Source: an uncultured delta proteobacterium (GTDB lineage Bacteria > Myxococcota_A > Polyangia > Polyangiales > Polyangiaceae). From it: 34,248 bases of DNA. The notes under the pieces are model-generated. The model did not search any database and was not told where the DNA came from. It saw only the letters and a program-made list of their open reading frames with translations. The stretch is taken from contig CAIVJW010000429.1 of NCBI GenBank assembly GCA_903906315.1, positions 1 to 34,248 of the forward strand, written 5' to 3'. Both the position numbers and the translations under genes were made by a program. Positions 26,170-34,248 of the stretch are shown here, piece by piece (position 1 is the stretch's first letter; the number at the start of each line of letters is the position of its first letter).

Positions 26170-27018
26170 ATGCCGAACGACCTCGCGGGCAAGCTCCTCG
26201 TCATCACCGGCGCGAATACCGGCATCGGCCAGGCCACGGCGGAGATCCTCGCCGCCCGCGGCGCCCGCGTGGTGCTCGCCTGCCGGTCCGAGGACAAGAC
26301 CCGGCCGGTGATCGACAACCTCCGCGCGCGCGGCGGCGACGCCGAGTTCCTCTCGCTCGACCTCGCCTCGCTCGCCTCGGTGCGATCCGCCGCCGAGGCG
26401 CTGCTCGCGGCGGGCCGCCCCATCGACGTGCTGATCAACAACGCGGGCCTCGCGGGCCTGCGCGGCGTGACGAAGGACGGCTTCGAGCTCACCTTCGGGA
26501 CGAACCACCTCGGCCACTTCCTCTTCACCGTGCTGCTCGCGCCGCTGCTCTGCGCCGCGCCGGGCGCGCGCATCGTCAACGTGTCGAGCACGTCGCACTA
26601 CCAGGCGAAGGGCATCGACTTCGACGCGCTCCGCGCCCCGACGCCCTCGGTCACCGCGCTGCCGGAGTACGCCGTCTCCAAGCTCGCCAACGTGCTCTTC
26701 ACCGCCGAGCTCGCGCGGCGCCTCGGCCCGCGCGGCGTCCACAGCTACGCCCTGCACCCGGGCGTCGTCGCCTCCGACGCCTGGAGGCAGATCCCCTGGC
26801 CCTTCCGCTCGATCATCAAGCTGTTCATGATCACGAACGAGCAAGGCGCGGCGACGAGCGTCCACTGCGCGACCTCGCCCGAGGTGAAGGACCACGACGG
26901 CCGCTACTACGACGACTGCCGCGAGAAGAAGCCGAGCCGCCTCGCGCGCGACCCGGACCTCGCGCGCGCGCTGTGGGAAAAGAGCGTCGAGTGGACGGGA
27001 TCCGACCTCGGCGATTGA
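26170..27018 (+). CDS. Short-chain dehydrogenase/reductase (retinol-dehydrogenase-like SDR)
   Basis: 282 residues from ATG 26170. Classical SDR features: coenzyme-binding TGANTGIG (13-20), acidic/structural DLASLASV, NNAG, active-site Ser in NVSSTSHY, and Tyr167/Lys171 in YAVSK, then HPGVV. The CRSEDK after the second strand has an Arg, which favours NADP(H). The order LINNAG, FGTNHLGHFLFT, IVNVSSTSHY and YAVSKLANVLFT is typical of the retinol-dehydrogenase/WWOX-like group, which act on lipid-type alcohols or ketones; bacterial substrates are generally unknown. It is cytoplasmic, and the facing gene ends 17 bases downstream of its stop. No pathway partners are adjacent. Confidence 0.95.
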   Translation: MPNDLAGKLLVITGANTGIGQATAEILAARGARVVLACRSEDKTRPVIDNLRARGGDAEFLSLDLASLASVRSAAEALLAAGRPIDVLINNAGLAGLRGVTKDGFELTFGTNHLGHFLFTVLLAPLLCAAPGARIVNVSSTSHYQAKGIDFDALRAPTPSVTALPEYAVSKLANVLFTAELARRLGPRGVHSYALHPGVVASDAWRQIPWPFRSIIKLFMITNEQGAATSVHCATSPEVKDHDGRYYDDCREKKPSRLARDPDLARALWEKSVEWTGSDLGD

Positions 27019-27034
27019 GGCCCGGCGGGGCCCT

Positions 27035-28117
27035 TCAGGGCGTCAGTGGCCCCGGATCGGTGCAGTACCCCGAGAGCTCCACGTACGCGCGCCCCTTCGC
27101 GTCGCCCTCGACCGAGCAGGTGCCCTCCCAGTAGATCGGCGTCGAGCTCCAGACCTCCTGGTCGGCGACGAGCGGCGTCAAGGTCAGGTGCTGGTCGAGG
27201 ACGCGCACCTTCCACCCCGCCGGGTAGGTGCAACCCGTGTGCGGGCTCTTCCAGCTGCCGAGCGAGGTCGCCTCGAACTGCGAGGCGTCGAGCGCAGTCG
27301 TCACGCAGTCGGCGTCCGTCAGCGTCGCGCCCACGACCACCGGTCCGCTCGCGTCGCGCACCGTGAAGAGCATGACCTCCCGGTTGTCGTCGAGCTCGAG
27401 CGCGAACCAGTCCCAGCCGCGGTCGACGGCCACGCGGATGTCGCCGTACTGGTGGTCGAACCACGCGCTGCCGGTGACGGCCAGCGTCTCGTCGCCGACC
27501 GTGAGCGTGCCGGCGGCGGCCATGCGCTCGCGGGAGTAGTAGTACGTGTAGCCACCGAACGAGTAGTCCGTGTAGCCGTCGACGTCCTGGAGCGTGGGGC
27601 GCTTGGTCGCCTCGAGGGCCAGATCGAAGGAGTAGCCGGCGCCCTCGCCGTGCAGCGCGTCGCGCCCGCCGCCGCCCTTCGCGGTCTGCTCGTCGAGCGC
27701 GTAGTCATAGCCATTCGGCCGGAGCGGCATGTCCCACGTCGCGACGCGCGCGAGGTGGTGGAACGCCCCGCCCGCGACGTCGGTCACCGCCGAGTGGACC
27801 ATCGTCGCGCGAATGCCATTGATGCGCGCGCGGAAGAACACCTCCTCGAAGCCGAACCAGCGCCCGTCCGAGGCCTGGAGGTGCCCAGTCCAGTACCACC
27901 ACTCCATGTTCTCGTCGTGCGCGCCGTCGTCCTTCGGCAGCGACACGCGCGGGCTCGCGAGCGGCGCCGGGCACGAGCCGTTCGTCTGCACGCCCGCGTC
28001 GACCCTCGGCGGGCCGCTCGCGCCCCCGGCGTCGGTGACGTCGGCCGTCGTGCCGGCGTCCGGTGAGCACGCGGCGAGCGTGAGGGTGATCGTCGCGAGT
28101 CCGGCGGTTCGAAGCAC
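27035..28117 (-). CDS. CrtC/AttH-type lipocalin-like lipoprotein
   Basis: 360 residues from ATG 28117. Lipoprotein signal (AGLATITLTLAAC) and a short linker. The domain from about residue 55 carries the signature EWWYWTGHLQASDGRWFGFEE (family: EWWYxTGHL...G..fGfe), then VHSAVTDVAGGAFHHLAR, GYDYAL, YYYSRERMAAAGTLTVG, GSAWFDHQYGDI, WDWFALELDDNREVMLFTVRD and TYPAGWKVRV. This two-lobed beta-barrel family includes carotenoid 1,2-hydratase (CrtC) and AttH/secreted hydrolase-like proteins. The GSAWFDHQYG acid/His pair corresponds to conserved residues of the family. No carotenoid genes are near, so a hydrophobic-ligand or other hydrolase role at the outer membrane is more likely than carotenoid synthesis. 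Confidence 0.92.
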   Translation of the reverse strand: MLRTAGLATITLTLAACSPDAGTTADVTDAGGASGPPRVDAGVQTNGSCPAPLASPRVSLPKDDGAHDENMEWWYWTGHLQASDGRWFGFEEVFFRARINGIRATMVHSAVTDVAGGAFHHLARVATWDMPLRPNGYDYALDEQTAKGGGGRDALHGEGAGYSFDLALEATKRPTLQDVDGYTDYSFGGYTYYYSRERMAAAGTLTVGDETLAVTGSAWFDHQYGDIRVAVDRGWDWFALELDDNREVMLFTVRDASGPVVVGATLTDADCVTTALDASQFEATSLGSWKSPHTGCTYPAGWKVRVLDQHLTLTPLVADQEVWSSTPIYWEGTCSVEGDAKGRAYVELSGYCTDPGPLTP

Positions 28118-28343
28118 GTGGCACCTCGGGGGCTGGTCCCGGCGCGGGTATCACGGGCGGTATCGGCGCACAATCCGCCGTCGCCCCCCGCAGGGTCCGA
28201 CTCCCGAGGTGCTCGTCGCCGTGCCCCTCGCGTCCGCGGCGCCTGCCGGCTCGCGAGGCCGCGAAAGCTCGCGTGGACGGTCGCCGGCGCGGGCGTGGCC
28301 GGGTGGTTGGCCGCGCGCCGCCGGAGGGAATAACCTGCCGCCG

Positions 28344-29420
28344 ATGGCCTTTCTGGGATGGATCCGTTCGCTGCTCGCGCGCCTCGGGCTGGGCGGAGAC
28401 GAGCGGCCGGCCGCCGCGATCGTCGCCTCGCCGAAGTCGACCCCGCCCGCGCGGCGGGCCGCCAAGCGACGGAAGGCGACGCCGCTCGCCGAGGAGCTGC
28501 TCCGGGTCGACCTCTTCGAGGGGAGCGATTTCGCGGCGACGGCGCGGGTGCCGCTCGGCGACGCGGATCGCGACCAGGTCGAGCGCGTCTGCGTCGCCCT
28601 CCGCGCGCGCTTCGACGGGTCGAAGATCGAGGCGCAGCCGTTCCCCTCGCGCGCTTCGCGCATCTTCGCGTTGCTCGAGGACCCGGACTTCGACGTCGAG
28701 CGCCTCGTCCAGCTCACGCAGCGCGACCCCGCCCTGTCGGCGAGCATCCTGCGCGTCGCGAACTCGGCGGCGTCGGCGAGCCGGGTCGAGGTCGAGAGCC
28801 TGCGCGAGGCGATCGTCCGCGTCGGCGCCGAGACGGTCGCCGGCGTCGCGGCGGCCCTCTCGACGCGCGCGGTGTTCGACGCGGGGGCCAAGGGCGCGCG
28901 CGGCGTGCTGCGCGACGCCTGGGCGCAGGCCTGGCTGCACTCGGTCGCGAGCGGGTTCGCGGCCGGCACGACGTGCATCGCCCTGCGCCGCGGGGATCTC
29001 GAGCGGTGCTTCCTCGGGGGGATGCTCCACGACATCGGCAAGACCTTCGCGCTGCGGGACCTGTCCGCCGTGTGGCGCGAGCTCGGCCTGCCGGGCACGC
29101 CGAGCCTCGCGGTCGTCTCCGCCGCGCTCGAGGACGTGCACGTCGAGTTCGGCGGCGCCGCCGCCCGCGCCTGGAAGCTCCCGCCCTTTCTGGTCGAGGC
29201 CTGCGAGAAGCACCACCAGGTCACGAAGGAGAGCGACGGCGAGCTGGCCATGATCACCCTGGCCTCCGGGCTCGTCGACCTCCACCTGTCGCCGTACTAC
29301 CGCGACGGCGCGGAGGACGAGGTGCGCGCCGCCGCCGAGAAGCTCGGCGTGGATCCGTTCGCCCTGCGGGCATTTCGGGCCGAGGTTCGAACCAACGTCG
29401 AGAAGGCGCGATCGCTCTGA
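28344..29420 (+). CDS. HDOD domain protein
   Basis: 358 residues from ATG 28344. A basic Pro/Ala/Arg N-terminus (residues 1-50, including ARRAAKRRK) may be unstructured. Residues about 95-310 form the HDOD domain: PFPSRASRIFALLEDPDFDVERLVQLTQRDPALSASILRVANSA, LREAIVRVGAETVAGVAAALS, the helix with LHSVASGFAA, GGMLHDIGKTFAL (His229-Asp230) and FGGAAARAWKLPPFLVEACEKHH. HDOD proteins are non-enzymatic relatives of HD phosphohydrolases used as signalling adaptors, though this copy keeps an HD pair and a Lys. No output domain is fused. It probably works with histidine-kinase or c-di-GMP signalling; no dedicated partner is adjacent. Confidence 0.93.
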   Translation: MAFLGWIRSLLARLGLGGDERPAAAIVASPKSTPPARRAAKRRKATPLAEELLRVDLFEGSDFAATARVPLGDADRDQVERVCVALRARFDGSKIEAQPFPSRASRIFALLEDPDFDVERLVQLTQRDPALSASILRVANSAASASRVEVESLREAIVRVGAETVAGVAAALSTRAVFDAGAKGARGVLRDAWAQAWLHSVASGFAAGTTCIALRRGDLERCFLGGMLHDIGKTFALRDLSAVWRELGLPGTPSLAVVSAALEDVHVEFGGAAARAWKLPPFLVEACEKHHQVTKESDGELAMITLASGLVDLHLSPYYRDGAEDEVRAAAEKLGVDPFALRAFRAEVRTNVEKARSL

Positions 29421-29460
29421 GCCGCGCGGCCTCGGGCGCGTCGCTCGGAGGCCGGCACGG

Positions 29461-31074
29461 TCACCCTGCGGACCGCGCGCCCTGCCCGCGGCGGGCGCGA
29501 CGCCGCCGCAACCCGATCAAGACCCCGAAAGCGACCGCGGCCGGTGGCGCCCCGCCGCCGCTCGATCGCGCGCGCCCGTACGCGCAGGCCGATCCGGCGA
29601 TGGCGCCATCGTCGCCGCCGGCGCCGCCGCGCGCGGGGATGCCGCCACCGTGGCCCCACGCCGCCGATCCGCCCGCGGGACCGCCCCACGCGCCGCCCGC
29701 GCCGCTTCCGGCCTGTCCCGCTGCGCCGCCCGCCCCCGCGGGCGCGTCCGGGGCGTCGTCGAGCACGAAGACGGCGGCGCCGCCGCCCCGGAACAGGAAG
29801 GGAGCAGGGCGCCAGTCCTTGCCCTTCGGACGTGCGTAGACGTCGGCGGCCGCCATGGCCTCGATTGCGCCGCCGAGCTTCCACGCGGCGAGCGACCCCG
29901 GGTCGGTCACGTGGCGGCGGACGTCGCCGTCCACCACCCACACCTCCGGGGTGCCGTCGTCCGCCTGGACGACCCTGGGAGCGTCGGTGAGCGCGGGGCC
30001 GTCGGCGTAGGCGATCACCGTCGCGTCGGTCAGCGGGGCCACGTCGAGCAGGTCGAACCTCCAGGCGTCGAACGAGGCGGCGCTCGCCACCCAGCGCTTC
30101 ACGCCACCCGGAGGGTCGAGCGGCAGCGTCGCGCGAGGGCAGGTGACCGTCCTCGGGCTGTTTGGCAGCATCGAGTTGTCGCCTCCGCTCGAGTCGATGC
30201 CGTAGGCCCACACGGGGTGCGGCTGCTCGTCGAGGAAGGCCGCGGGGAGGGGGATCCCGTAGCCGTGGTCGCACGACCCGATCGCGCCGCAGAGGTCGGG
30301 GCGGGGGAGGCTCGCGTGCGTCGCGCGCGCCTTGGCGCCGGGCTGCCCCGGCTGCGCGTCGAAATAGACATGCACGTCGATGCCTTGATCCGGCGTGTCG
30401 GGATCCTGCGACCAGCCCTGCACGAGGTCGCACCGGGCCTCGTCGAGCGCGCCAATCGGCGGCGCGTTGCACGGCGTGATGTCGACGAAGCGAATCGGGT
30501 GGAACGTCTGGATGTAGCCGTCTCCGACCCCGAAATCGCTCCGATGGGCGGTCGTGGTGCCCACGTCGGCGTAGCAGGTGCTCTCCTGATAGACGAAGAA
30601 CGTGTCGGCGCCGGTCCACCCGCCGAAGAGCATGATGTGCCCGTCGCTGTTGAGGGCGTCGCCGGGGAGCAGGTCGTAATGGGACCCGAGCTCGTACGAG
30701 ACGGAGGTGTCGAAGGGCGCGTATCCGAGCGTCGTTCGCCCCGAGTACTGGTTGGCCGTCGAGACGTTCCACGTCGCCGAAACGAAGCCCGAGCAGTCCG
30801 ATCGCCAGCAGGCGGCCGCCGGTCGCAGCGGGTCGGAATAGCAGTAGTTCGAGGAGCAGTAAGAGCCGTAGATCCCCTGCGAGTACGGCACGCCGGCGGC
30901 GACCCACGACTCGGCGTCCTTCAGGACCTCGCAGCGCGTGAGCGCGATCGCCGGCGCGGCGTGCGCGAGGACCCCGCCGATCGCGGCGCAGGCCGCGAGG
31001 CGACGGAGCGCGCGGACCCGGCGGGGAGGCGCGGGGGCGACCGCGGGCGTCGGGAGCAGCGGCCGAGTCGTCAT
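29461..31074 (-). CDS. Secreted NlpC/P60-like hydrolase with MYXO-CTERM-like tail
   Basis: 537 residues from ATG 31074. N-terminal signal (RRLAACAAIGGVLAHAAPAIA). The first domain (about 45-195) has papain-like NlpC/P60 or CHAP features: WRSDCSGFVSATWN (Cys94) and DLLPGDALNSDGHIMLFGGW (His146), fitting peptidoglycan or other amide hydrolysis outside the cell; further Cys (CSSNYC) are likely disulphides. The middle region (about 205-315; ARCDLVQGWSQDPDTPDQGIDVHVYFD) resembles a beta module found repeatedly in myxobacterial secreted proteins. A Gly/Ala linker leads to a C-terminal Cys (GSACAYG), a hydrophobic segment (PPAAVAFGVLIGL) and a run of Arg, which is the MYXO-CTERM layout, though it has a single Cys. 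Confidence 0.88.
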   Translation of the reverse strand: MTTRPLLPTPAVAPAPPRRVRALRRLAACAAIGGVLAHAAPAIALTRCEVLKDAESWVAAGVPYSQGIYGSYCSSNYCYSDPLRPAAACWRSDCSGFVSATWNVSTANQYSGRTTLGYAPFDTSVSYELGSHYDLLPGDALNSDGHIMLFGGWTGADTFFVYQESTCYADVGTTTAHRSDFGVGDGYIQTFHPIRFVDITPCNAPPIGALDEARCDLVQGWSQDPDTPDQGIDVHVYFDAQPGQPGAKARATHASLPRPDLCGAIGSCDHGYGIPLPAAFLDEQPHPVWAYGIDSSGGDNSMLPNSPRTVTCPRATLPLDPPGGVKRWVASAASFDAWRFDLLDVAPLTDATVIAYADGPALTDAPRVVQADDGTPEVWVVDGDVRRHVTDPGSLAAWKLGGAIEAMAAADVYARPKGKDWRPAPFLFRGGGAAVFVLDDAPDAPAGAGGAAGQAGSGAGGAWGGPAGGSAAWGHGGGIPARGGAGGDDGAIAGSACAYGRARSSGGGAPPAAVAFGVLIGLRRRRARRGQGARSAG

Positions 31075-31209
31075 CGTGGGGCCACGGTATCACGCACGGT
31101 CGCCGCCGCCTCGCCCGGCGTGCGCCACGCGCCGTCGCCGGGTGCGGGGCGCAACGGGGGGAACGTCGGTGGACCCGGACCGCTGCGCCCCCGCCTTGCG
31201 GCGACGGCC

Positions 31210-31542
31210 TCAGTCCGCGGTCGGCGGCGCCTCGCTCACCTGGTGGATCGTCCAGCTCTCCGTGCCGGAGCTCACGACGCTGCCGAGCATCCGGACGTAC
31301 TCCTTGTGGGTCGGGTTGCGCTGCATGTCGTGCCAGGCGGCCTCGAACTCGCCCAGCCCGTCGCAGCGCACCTCGAGCTCGACGGTCGCGAGCGAGGCGC
31401 CGAGGAAGCCGGACAGGATGCGGACCGATCCGGGCCGCCACCCGATGCGTTGCCCGACCTCGATCTCCCATCGCCGCAGCAGGGCGATGGCTTCTTCCGT
31501 CTTGCCGAACTTCGCGGTCAGGTTCCAGCGCGCGACGTACAT
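31210..31542 (-). CDS. Small dimeric alpha/beta-barrel (ABM/NIPSNAP-like) protein
   Basis: 110 residues from ATG 31542; a GGAGGG site eight bases upstream fixes the start. Pattern: YVARWNLTAKFGKTEEAIALLRRWEIEVGQR, then RILSGFLGASLATVELEVRCDGLGEFEAAWHDMQ, then KEYVRMLGSVVSSGTESWTIHQV. This beta-alpha-beta-beta-alpha-beta layout is the ferredoxin-like fold of ABM, NIPSNAP and related small proteins that form dimers. Some are monooxygenases; here I see no cofactor residue, so function is unassigned. Cytoplasmic, no signal. The next gene starts divergently about 200 bases away. Confidence 0.85.
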   Translation of the reverse strand: MYVARWNLTAKFGKTEEAIALLRRWEIEVGQRIGWRPGSVRILSGFLGASLATVELEVRCDGLGEFEAAWHDMQRNPTHKEYVRMLGSVVSSGTESWTIHQVSEAPPTAD

Positions 31543-31739
31543 GGCAGTCCCTCCGTGGTGGCGCCGCCCTCGGGCGGCGTGGGGCGCGTCGGCGCGAGCG
31601 CGTGCCGGCGCGCAGGCGGGGGGGATGGCCCCTGCCTGCTGGGCCCCAGGAGACTCGTGCGGCTGCCGCGGGAAAATGCAAGGCGTAATCCTCCAGGCGC
31701 GGCGCGCCTTGCCCCCCGTCCGCGTCCGGAGCAAACCCC

Positions 31740-32225
31740 ATGGCCATGACGCGCCTCCCCGCCGCCGACGTCGGCGCCGCGCTCTGCGCGCGCTGCGGCG
31801 CCTGCTGCGACGGGACGCTCTTCGACGTCGTCCCCGTCGCGCCCGAGGAGGCCGCCCCGCTGCGCGCTCGCGGGCTCGATCCGTTCCCACGCGATCACGA
31901 GGCCGATCTCGTCGTGGCCGCGCCCTGCACGGCGCACACGGGCGCCGGGTGCGCGATCTACGCCGAGCGACCCGGCGCCTGCGCCTCGTACCGCTGCCGC
32001 CTGCTGCGCGAGGTCGCCGACGGCGCGGTCTCCGTGGGCCAGGCTCGCGAGGTGATCGGGCGCGCGCGCGCGCTCGCCGACGATCTGCGCTGCCGCGTGG
32101 GGGCCGCGCACCTCGGGCTGCGCCGCGCCGTCGAGCTTCGCCGCCTCGAGGGCGCGGTCGACGCGGAGCTCTTCGCCGACGCGGCGGAGCTCGGCGCCCT
32201 GCTCGACCGCATCGCGGGCGACTGA
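31740..32225 (+). CDS. YkgJ family cysteine-cluster protein
   Basis: 161 residues from ATG 31740 (ATG again two codons later; either could serve). Cys pattern: ALCARCGACCDGTLFDVV at the N-terminus (C-x-x-C-x-x-CC), then CTAHTGAGCAIYAERPGACASYRCRLL. The spacing C...C...RPxxCxxYxC is the hallmark of the YkgJ/UPF0153 zinc- or iron-sulphur-type cysteine-cluster family (PF03692). The rest is helical (VGQAREVIGRARALADDL and similar). Cytoplasmic. The family is common in proteobacteria and its molecular role is still unclear. It is divergent from the ABM-like gene and convergent with the next lipoprotein gene. Confidence 0.92.
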   Translation: MAMTRLPAADVGAALCARCGACCDGTLFDVVPVAPEEAAPLRARGLDPFPRDHEADLVVAAPCTAHTGAGCAIYAERPGACASYRCRLLREVADGAVSVGQAREVIGRARALADDLRCRVGAAHLGLRRAVELRRLEGAVDAELFADAAELGALLDRIAGD

Positions 32226-32279
32226 CTTCCCTGCGCCCGCCGGTCGCCCGGAAGCTCCCGGCGCGCCGCCGCGAGGGGC

Positions 32280-33179
32280 CTACTTCGGCGTGACGAGCGG
32301 CGCCGCGGTGGTCGACCCGGCGCCCCAGAAGCTGAGGCCGTCGGGGGCGCCCGGCATCGCGATGCCCTGGGTCGCGCCCGTCGCGAGGTCGATCTGAAAG
32401 AGCGTGCCGGCGTCGTCGAAGCCGTAGGCGACGCCGCCCCAGAAGGCCAGACCGAACACGCTCGAGTGGTCGAGGTGGCCAATCATCGACTCCATGGCTC
32501 CGGACTTCGGGTCGACCCGGACGATGCAGTCGGCGCAGTCGCCGCCCTTCACGGTCAGGTACGTGCCGCCGCCGATGACGGACACGAGGTCGCCGCTCGA
32601 CTGGTAGTCGCCCCCGCCGAGCGACCCCACCGTGGTCACGCTGCCGCTCACCTCGTCGATGCGGACGTAGTCGCTGCCGACGTAGCCGACGAGGGCCTCC
32701 TTGGCCGCGTCGAGCGTCCCCTTCGGGACGAACGAGAGCGAGTTCGGGTACGCGCCCGTGGCGACCTGGGTGCACGCGGCGGTCTTCGGATCGATCCGCC
32801 ACAGGACGTCGAACGTCGTCCCGAACATCACGCCGTCCTTGTCGATGGCGAGATCGATGACGCTCGAGCAACCCTGGAACTCCGCGACGCGCGCCGCCGC
32901 CTTCGTGTCCGGGTCGAGCCGGTAGAGCGTGTCCTTGCTGTGGGCGAAGACCTGCGCGACGAGCGGCTTCGGGGCGTCGCCGTCCGACCCGGCGTCGACC
33001 GCGATCCCCCCGGGGTCGCCGCCGGTGCCGCCCTGCGCGCCGCCGGATCCCGCGCCCGTCCCGCCGGCGCCGCCCTGGCCGCTCGCGCCTTCGTCGAACG
33101 TGCTGGTGGCCGAGGTGGCGGAGCAGCCGCACGCGGTCGCGAGGCCGAAGAGGGCAGTCAGGAGCGCCGTGGGTCGCAT
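32280..33179 (-). CDS. Beta-propeller-like lipoprotein with Gly-rich linker
   Basis: 299 residues from ATG 33179. Lipoprotein signal (ALLTALFGLATAC), then a Gly/Thr/Ala linker (about 35 residues) and an Asp-rich segment (VDAGSDGDAP). The domain from about residue 75 has repeating blades: VFAHSKDTLYRLDPDTKAA, VIDLAIDKDGVMFGTTFDVLWRIDPKTA, PNSLSFVPKG, YVRIDEVSGSVTTVGSLGGGDYQSSGDLVS, YLTVKGGDCADCIVRVDPKSG, GLAFWGGVAYGFDDAGTLFQIDLATG and GLSFWGAG. The LYRLDP / WRIDP / VRVDP repeats are characteristic of propellers that annotate bacterial surface proteins; no catalytic motif. The overall plan copies that of the lipoprotein at 16893. Confidence 0.88.
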   Translation of the reverse strand: MRPTALLTALFGLATACGCSATSATSTFDEGASGQGGAGGTGAGSGGAQGGTGGDPGGIAVDAGSDGDAPKPLVAQVFAHSKDTLYRLDPDTKAAARVAEFQGCSSVIDLAIDKDGVMFGTTFDVLWRIDPKTAACTQVATGAYPNSLSFVPKGTLDAAKEALVGYVGSDYVRIDEVSGSVTTVGSLGGGDYQSSGDLVSVIGGGTYLTVKGGDCADCIVRVDPKSGAMESMIGHLDHSSVFGLAFWGGVAYGFDDAGTLFQIDLATGATQGIAMPGAPDGLSFWGAGSTTAAPLVTPK

Positions 33180-33267
33180 GGTGGGGCCTGTTCTCGGTCG
33201 GGTGCGTTCGCTTCGGCGTCCGCGGCACCGCGCCGCGGGCCGTCCAGCCCTGCTGCGGCCAATCCTG

Positions 33268-34248
33268 TCACGGACAGAGGCTCGGCAGCGCGTCGAGCTC
33301 CGCGAAGAGCGAGGCGTAGTCCTCGATCCGGCGCCCGCCGTGGGCGGCGTCGTCGTACTGGTAGAAGACGCGGTGATCGAGGGGCTGCACGCCCGCCGCC
33401 TCGTAGGCATCGGAGTCCGAGGCCGTGTTGCCGAACGCCCACGCGGGCACCATGCCCTTGCCCGCGACGATCGCGAGCTCGTCGGTCTTGAACGTCACCG
33501 CCGCCGCGCCCTTCGCGCCCGTGAGGCCGAGCGTCGTGTGCACGATGCCGGGCGGGAAGCCGTTCACGTCGAGCAGCTCGCGCGTGCGCGGGACGAGCCA
33601 CTCGGGGCGCGCGGTCAGGTACATCGCGTGATAGCCCTTCTTCGCGAGCTTGGCGAAGGCGGTCGTGGCGCCGGGGTGGACGCCGGGCAGCTCCCCCTTG
33701 AGCAGGGCGGTGAACTCGGCGTTCTCCGAGTCGGAGAGCGTGCCATCGACGTCGCTCACGAACACCGGAGTGCCCTTCGGGACGACCTCGACGAACGCCT
33801 CCGTGGTGGTCAGATCGCCCTTCATCACGAAGTGCGCGCGGTGGCGGCCGAGCCCGAGCTCCTTGCCTTTCGGTACCTCGAAGAAGACGCGCCCGCCCGA
33901 GTCCTCGACGCCCTCGACGGTCGCGTGGGCGTTGTCGCTCGTCGTCGTCGCCGTGCCGAGCAGCTCCCAGCTCGCGCCGCAGTCGCGCAGCACGTAGACG
34001 TCGACGTCCTCGTCCTTCAGGTCCTTGTCGGCGAGCCCGTAGGCGAACTTGGCGATGAGCCACTGCGTGTCGCCGGGGTTCAGGAAGAGGTCGCGGCCGC
34101 GGTGGTTTGCGCTGCCGGTCGCGACGATGATCGGCGACTGGATGTCGTGCTTCCACGGCGCCGCGGCGCCCGGGTCGGGCGGCGCCGCGTCGCACGCGGG
34201 GATCGGCTGGCACCACGCGCCGGGCACCCCGCCCGCGCCGCCGGCGCC
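33268..34248 (-). CDS. Lipoprotein with LNS2/HAD-type phosphatase domain, 5' end outside the window
   Basis: The frame runs off the right edge; the edge itself encodes a Gly/Ala linker (GAGGAGG) as in neighbouring lipoproteins, so the signal lies outside. About 320 residues are visible. After a Cys-containing segment (WCQPIPACDAAPP) comes a beta domain (about 30-165) and then an LNS2-type HAD domain: VFVSDVDGTLSDSENAEF (D-x-D-G-T nucleophile motif), HPGATTAFAKLAKKGYHAMYLTARPEWL and VPAWAFGNTASDSDAYEAAGV. The D-x-D-G-T, TARP and downstream GNTxSD pattern matches the LNS2 domain of lipins and PITP/Nir proteins. Lipins dephosphorylate phosphatidate, so a lipid-phosphate role on the cell surface is possible. 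Eukaryotic-like in style but widespread in myxobacteria. Confidence 0.9.
   Translation of the reverse strand, partial: GAGGAGGVPGAWCQPIPACDAAPPDPGAAAPWKHDIQSPIIVATGSANHRGRDLFLNPGDTQWLIAKFAYGLADKDLKDEDVDVYVLRDCGASWELLGTATTTSDNAHATVEGVEDSGGRVFFEVPKGKELGLGRHRAHFVMKGDLTTTEAFVEVVPKGTPVFVSDVDGTLSDSENAEFTALLKGELPGVHPGATTAFAKLAKKGYHAMYLTARPEWLVPRTRELLDVNGFPPGIVHTTLGLTGAKGAAAVTFKTDELAIVAGKGMVPAWAFGNTASDSDAYEAAGVQPLDHRVFYQYDDAAHGGRRIEDYASLFAELDALPSLCP

Noticed and set aside
22918-26895. A 1325-residue minus-strand frame running upstream of the protease
   Set aside because: The protease has its own signal peptide at ATG 24231; the upstream part is antisense to the Cys-repeat gene and not protein-like.
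29385-29400. tRNA-like GGTTCGAACC
   Set aside because: It lies inside the HDOD coding sequence, with no acceptor or anticodon stems around it.

Overview
The window looks like chromosomal DNA from a myxobacterium, most likely of the Polyangiales (Sorangium/Polyangium type). The base composition is very GC-rich. Several secreted proteins have a lipobox followed by a long Gly/Ala/Thr/Ser linker. Other markers are an IgGFc-binding-type protein, a C-type-lectin-like remnant, a MYXO-CTERM-like tail, a multi-PAS hybrid histidine kinase and a Uma2-family protein. No rRNA, tRNA, CRISPR array, transposase or phage structural gene was recognised. The assignment to lineage is inference from protein style.

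Layout. 1-1460: the end of a membrane protein (probably a Ser/Thr kinase tail) overlaps a TPR/PEGA-like membrane protein. 1461-2537: a gene-poor stretch holding two pieces of a decayed lectin-like lipoprotein gene (minus strand), with a 123-nt imperfect hairpin between them. 2538-4773: small plus-strand genes, namely a 119-aa unknown, a Cys-rich lipoprotein, and a coupled pair whose second member resembles only the N-terminal arm domain of a myxobacterial phage-type integrase. 8617-4831 (minus): a tight three-gene operon with 4-bp and 1-bp overlaps, encoding a lysozyme-like lipoprotein, a SUMF1/FGE-fold protein and a 612-aa lipoprotein of unknown function. 10639-8927: IgGFc-binding-like lipoprotein. 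11345-10746: Uma2-like nuclease. 14922-11434: soluble hybrid histidine kinase (GAF, four PAS, HisKA, HATPase, REC).

14923-15523 is non-coding and carries the second copy of a dispersed repeat also present at 3003-3193. Then follow an M14 cytosolic-carboxypeptidase-like enzyme with an acidic tail, a beta-propeller lipoprotein, an esterase (minus), a TIM-barrel-like lipoprotein, and a membrane diguanylate cyclase with PAS, GGEEF and a C-terminal hemerythrin domain. The cyclase overlaps tail-to-tail with a secreted serine protease. From 24877: a protein with seven Cys-rich repeats, an SDR, a CrtC/AttH-type lipocalin lipoprotein, an HDOD protein, an NlpC/P60-like secreted protein, an ABM-like small protein, a YkgJ cysteine-cluster protein, a second propeller lipoprotein, and a truncated LNS2/HAD-type lipoprotein at the right edge.

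The genes do not form one pathway. The themes are cell-surface and secreted proteins (at least twelve) and signal transduction (histidine kinase, c-di-GMP cyclase, HDOD). The most unusual items are the bistable hairpin at 1755-1877, the dispersed repeat, the three-gene lysozyme-like/SUMF1-like operon, the hemerythrin-fused diguanylate cyclase, and the carboxypeptidase with a deglutamylase-substrate-like tail.
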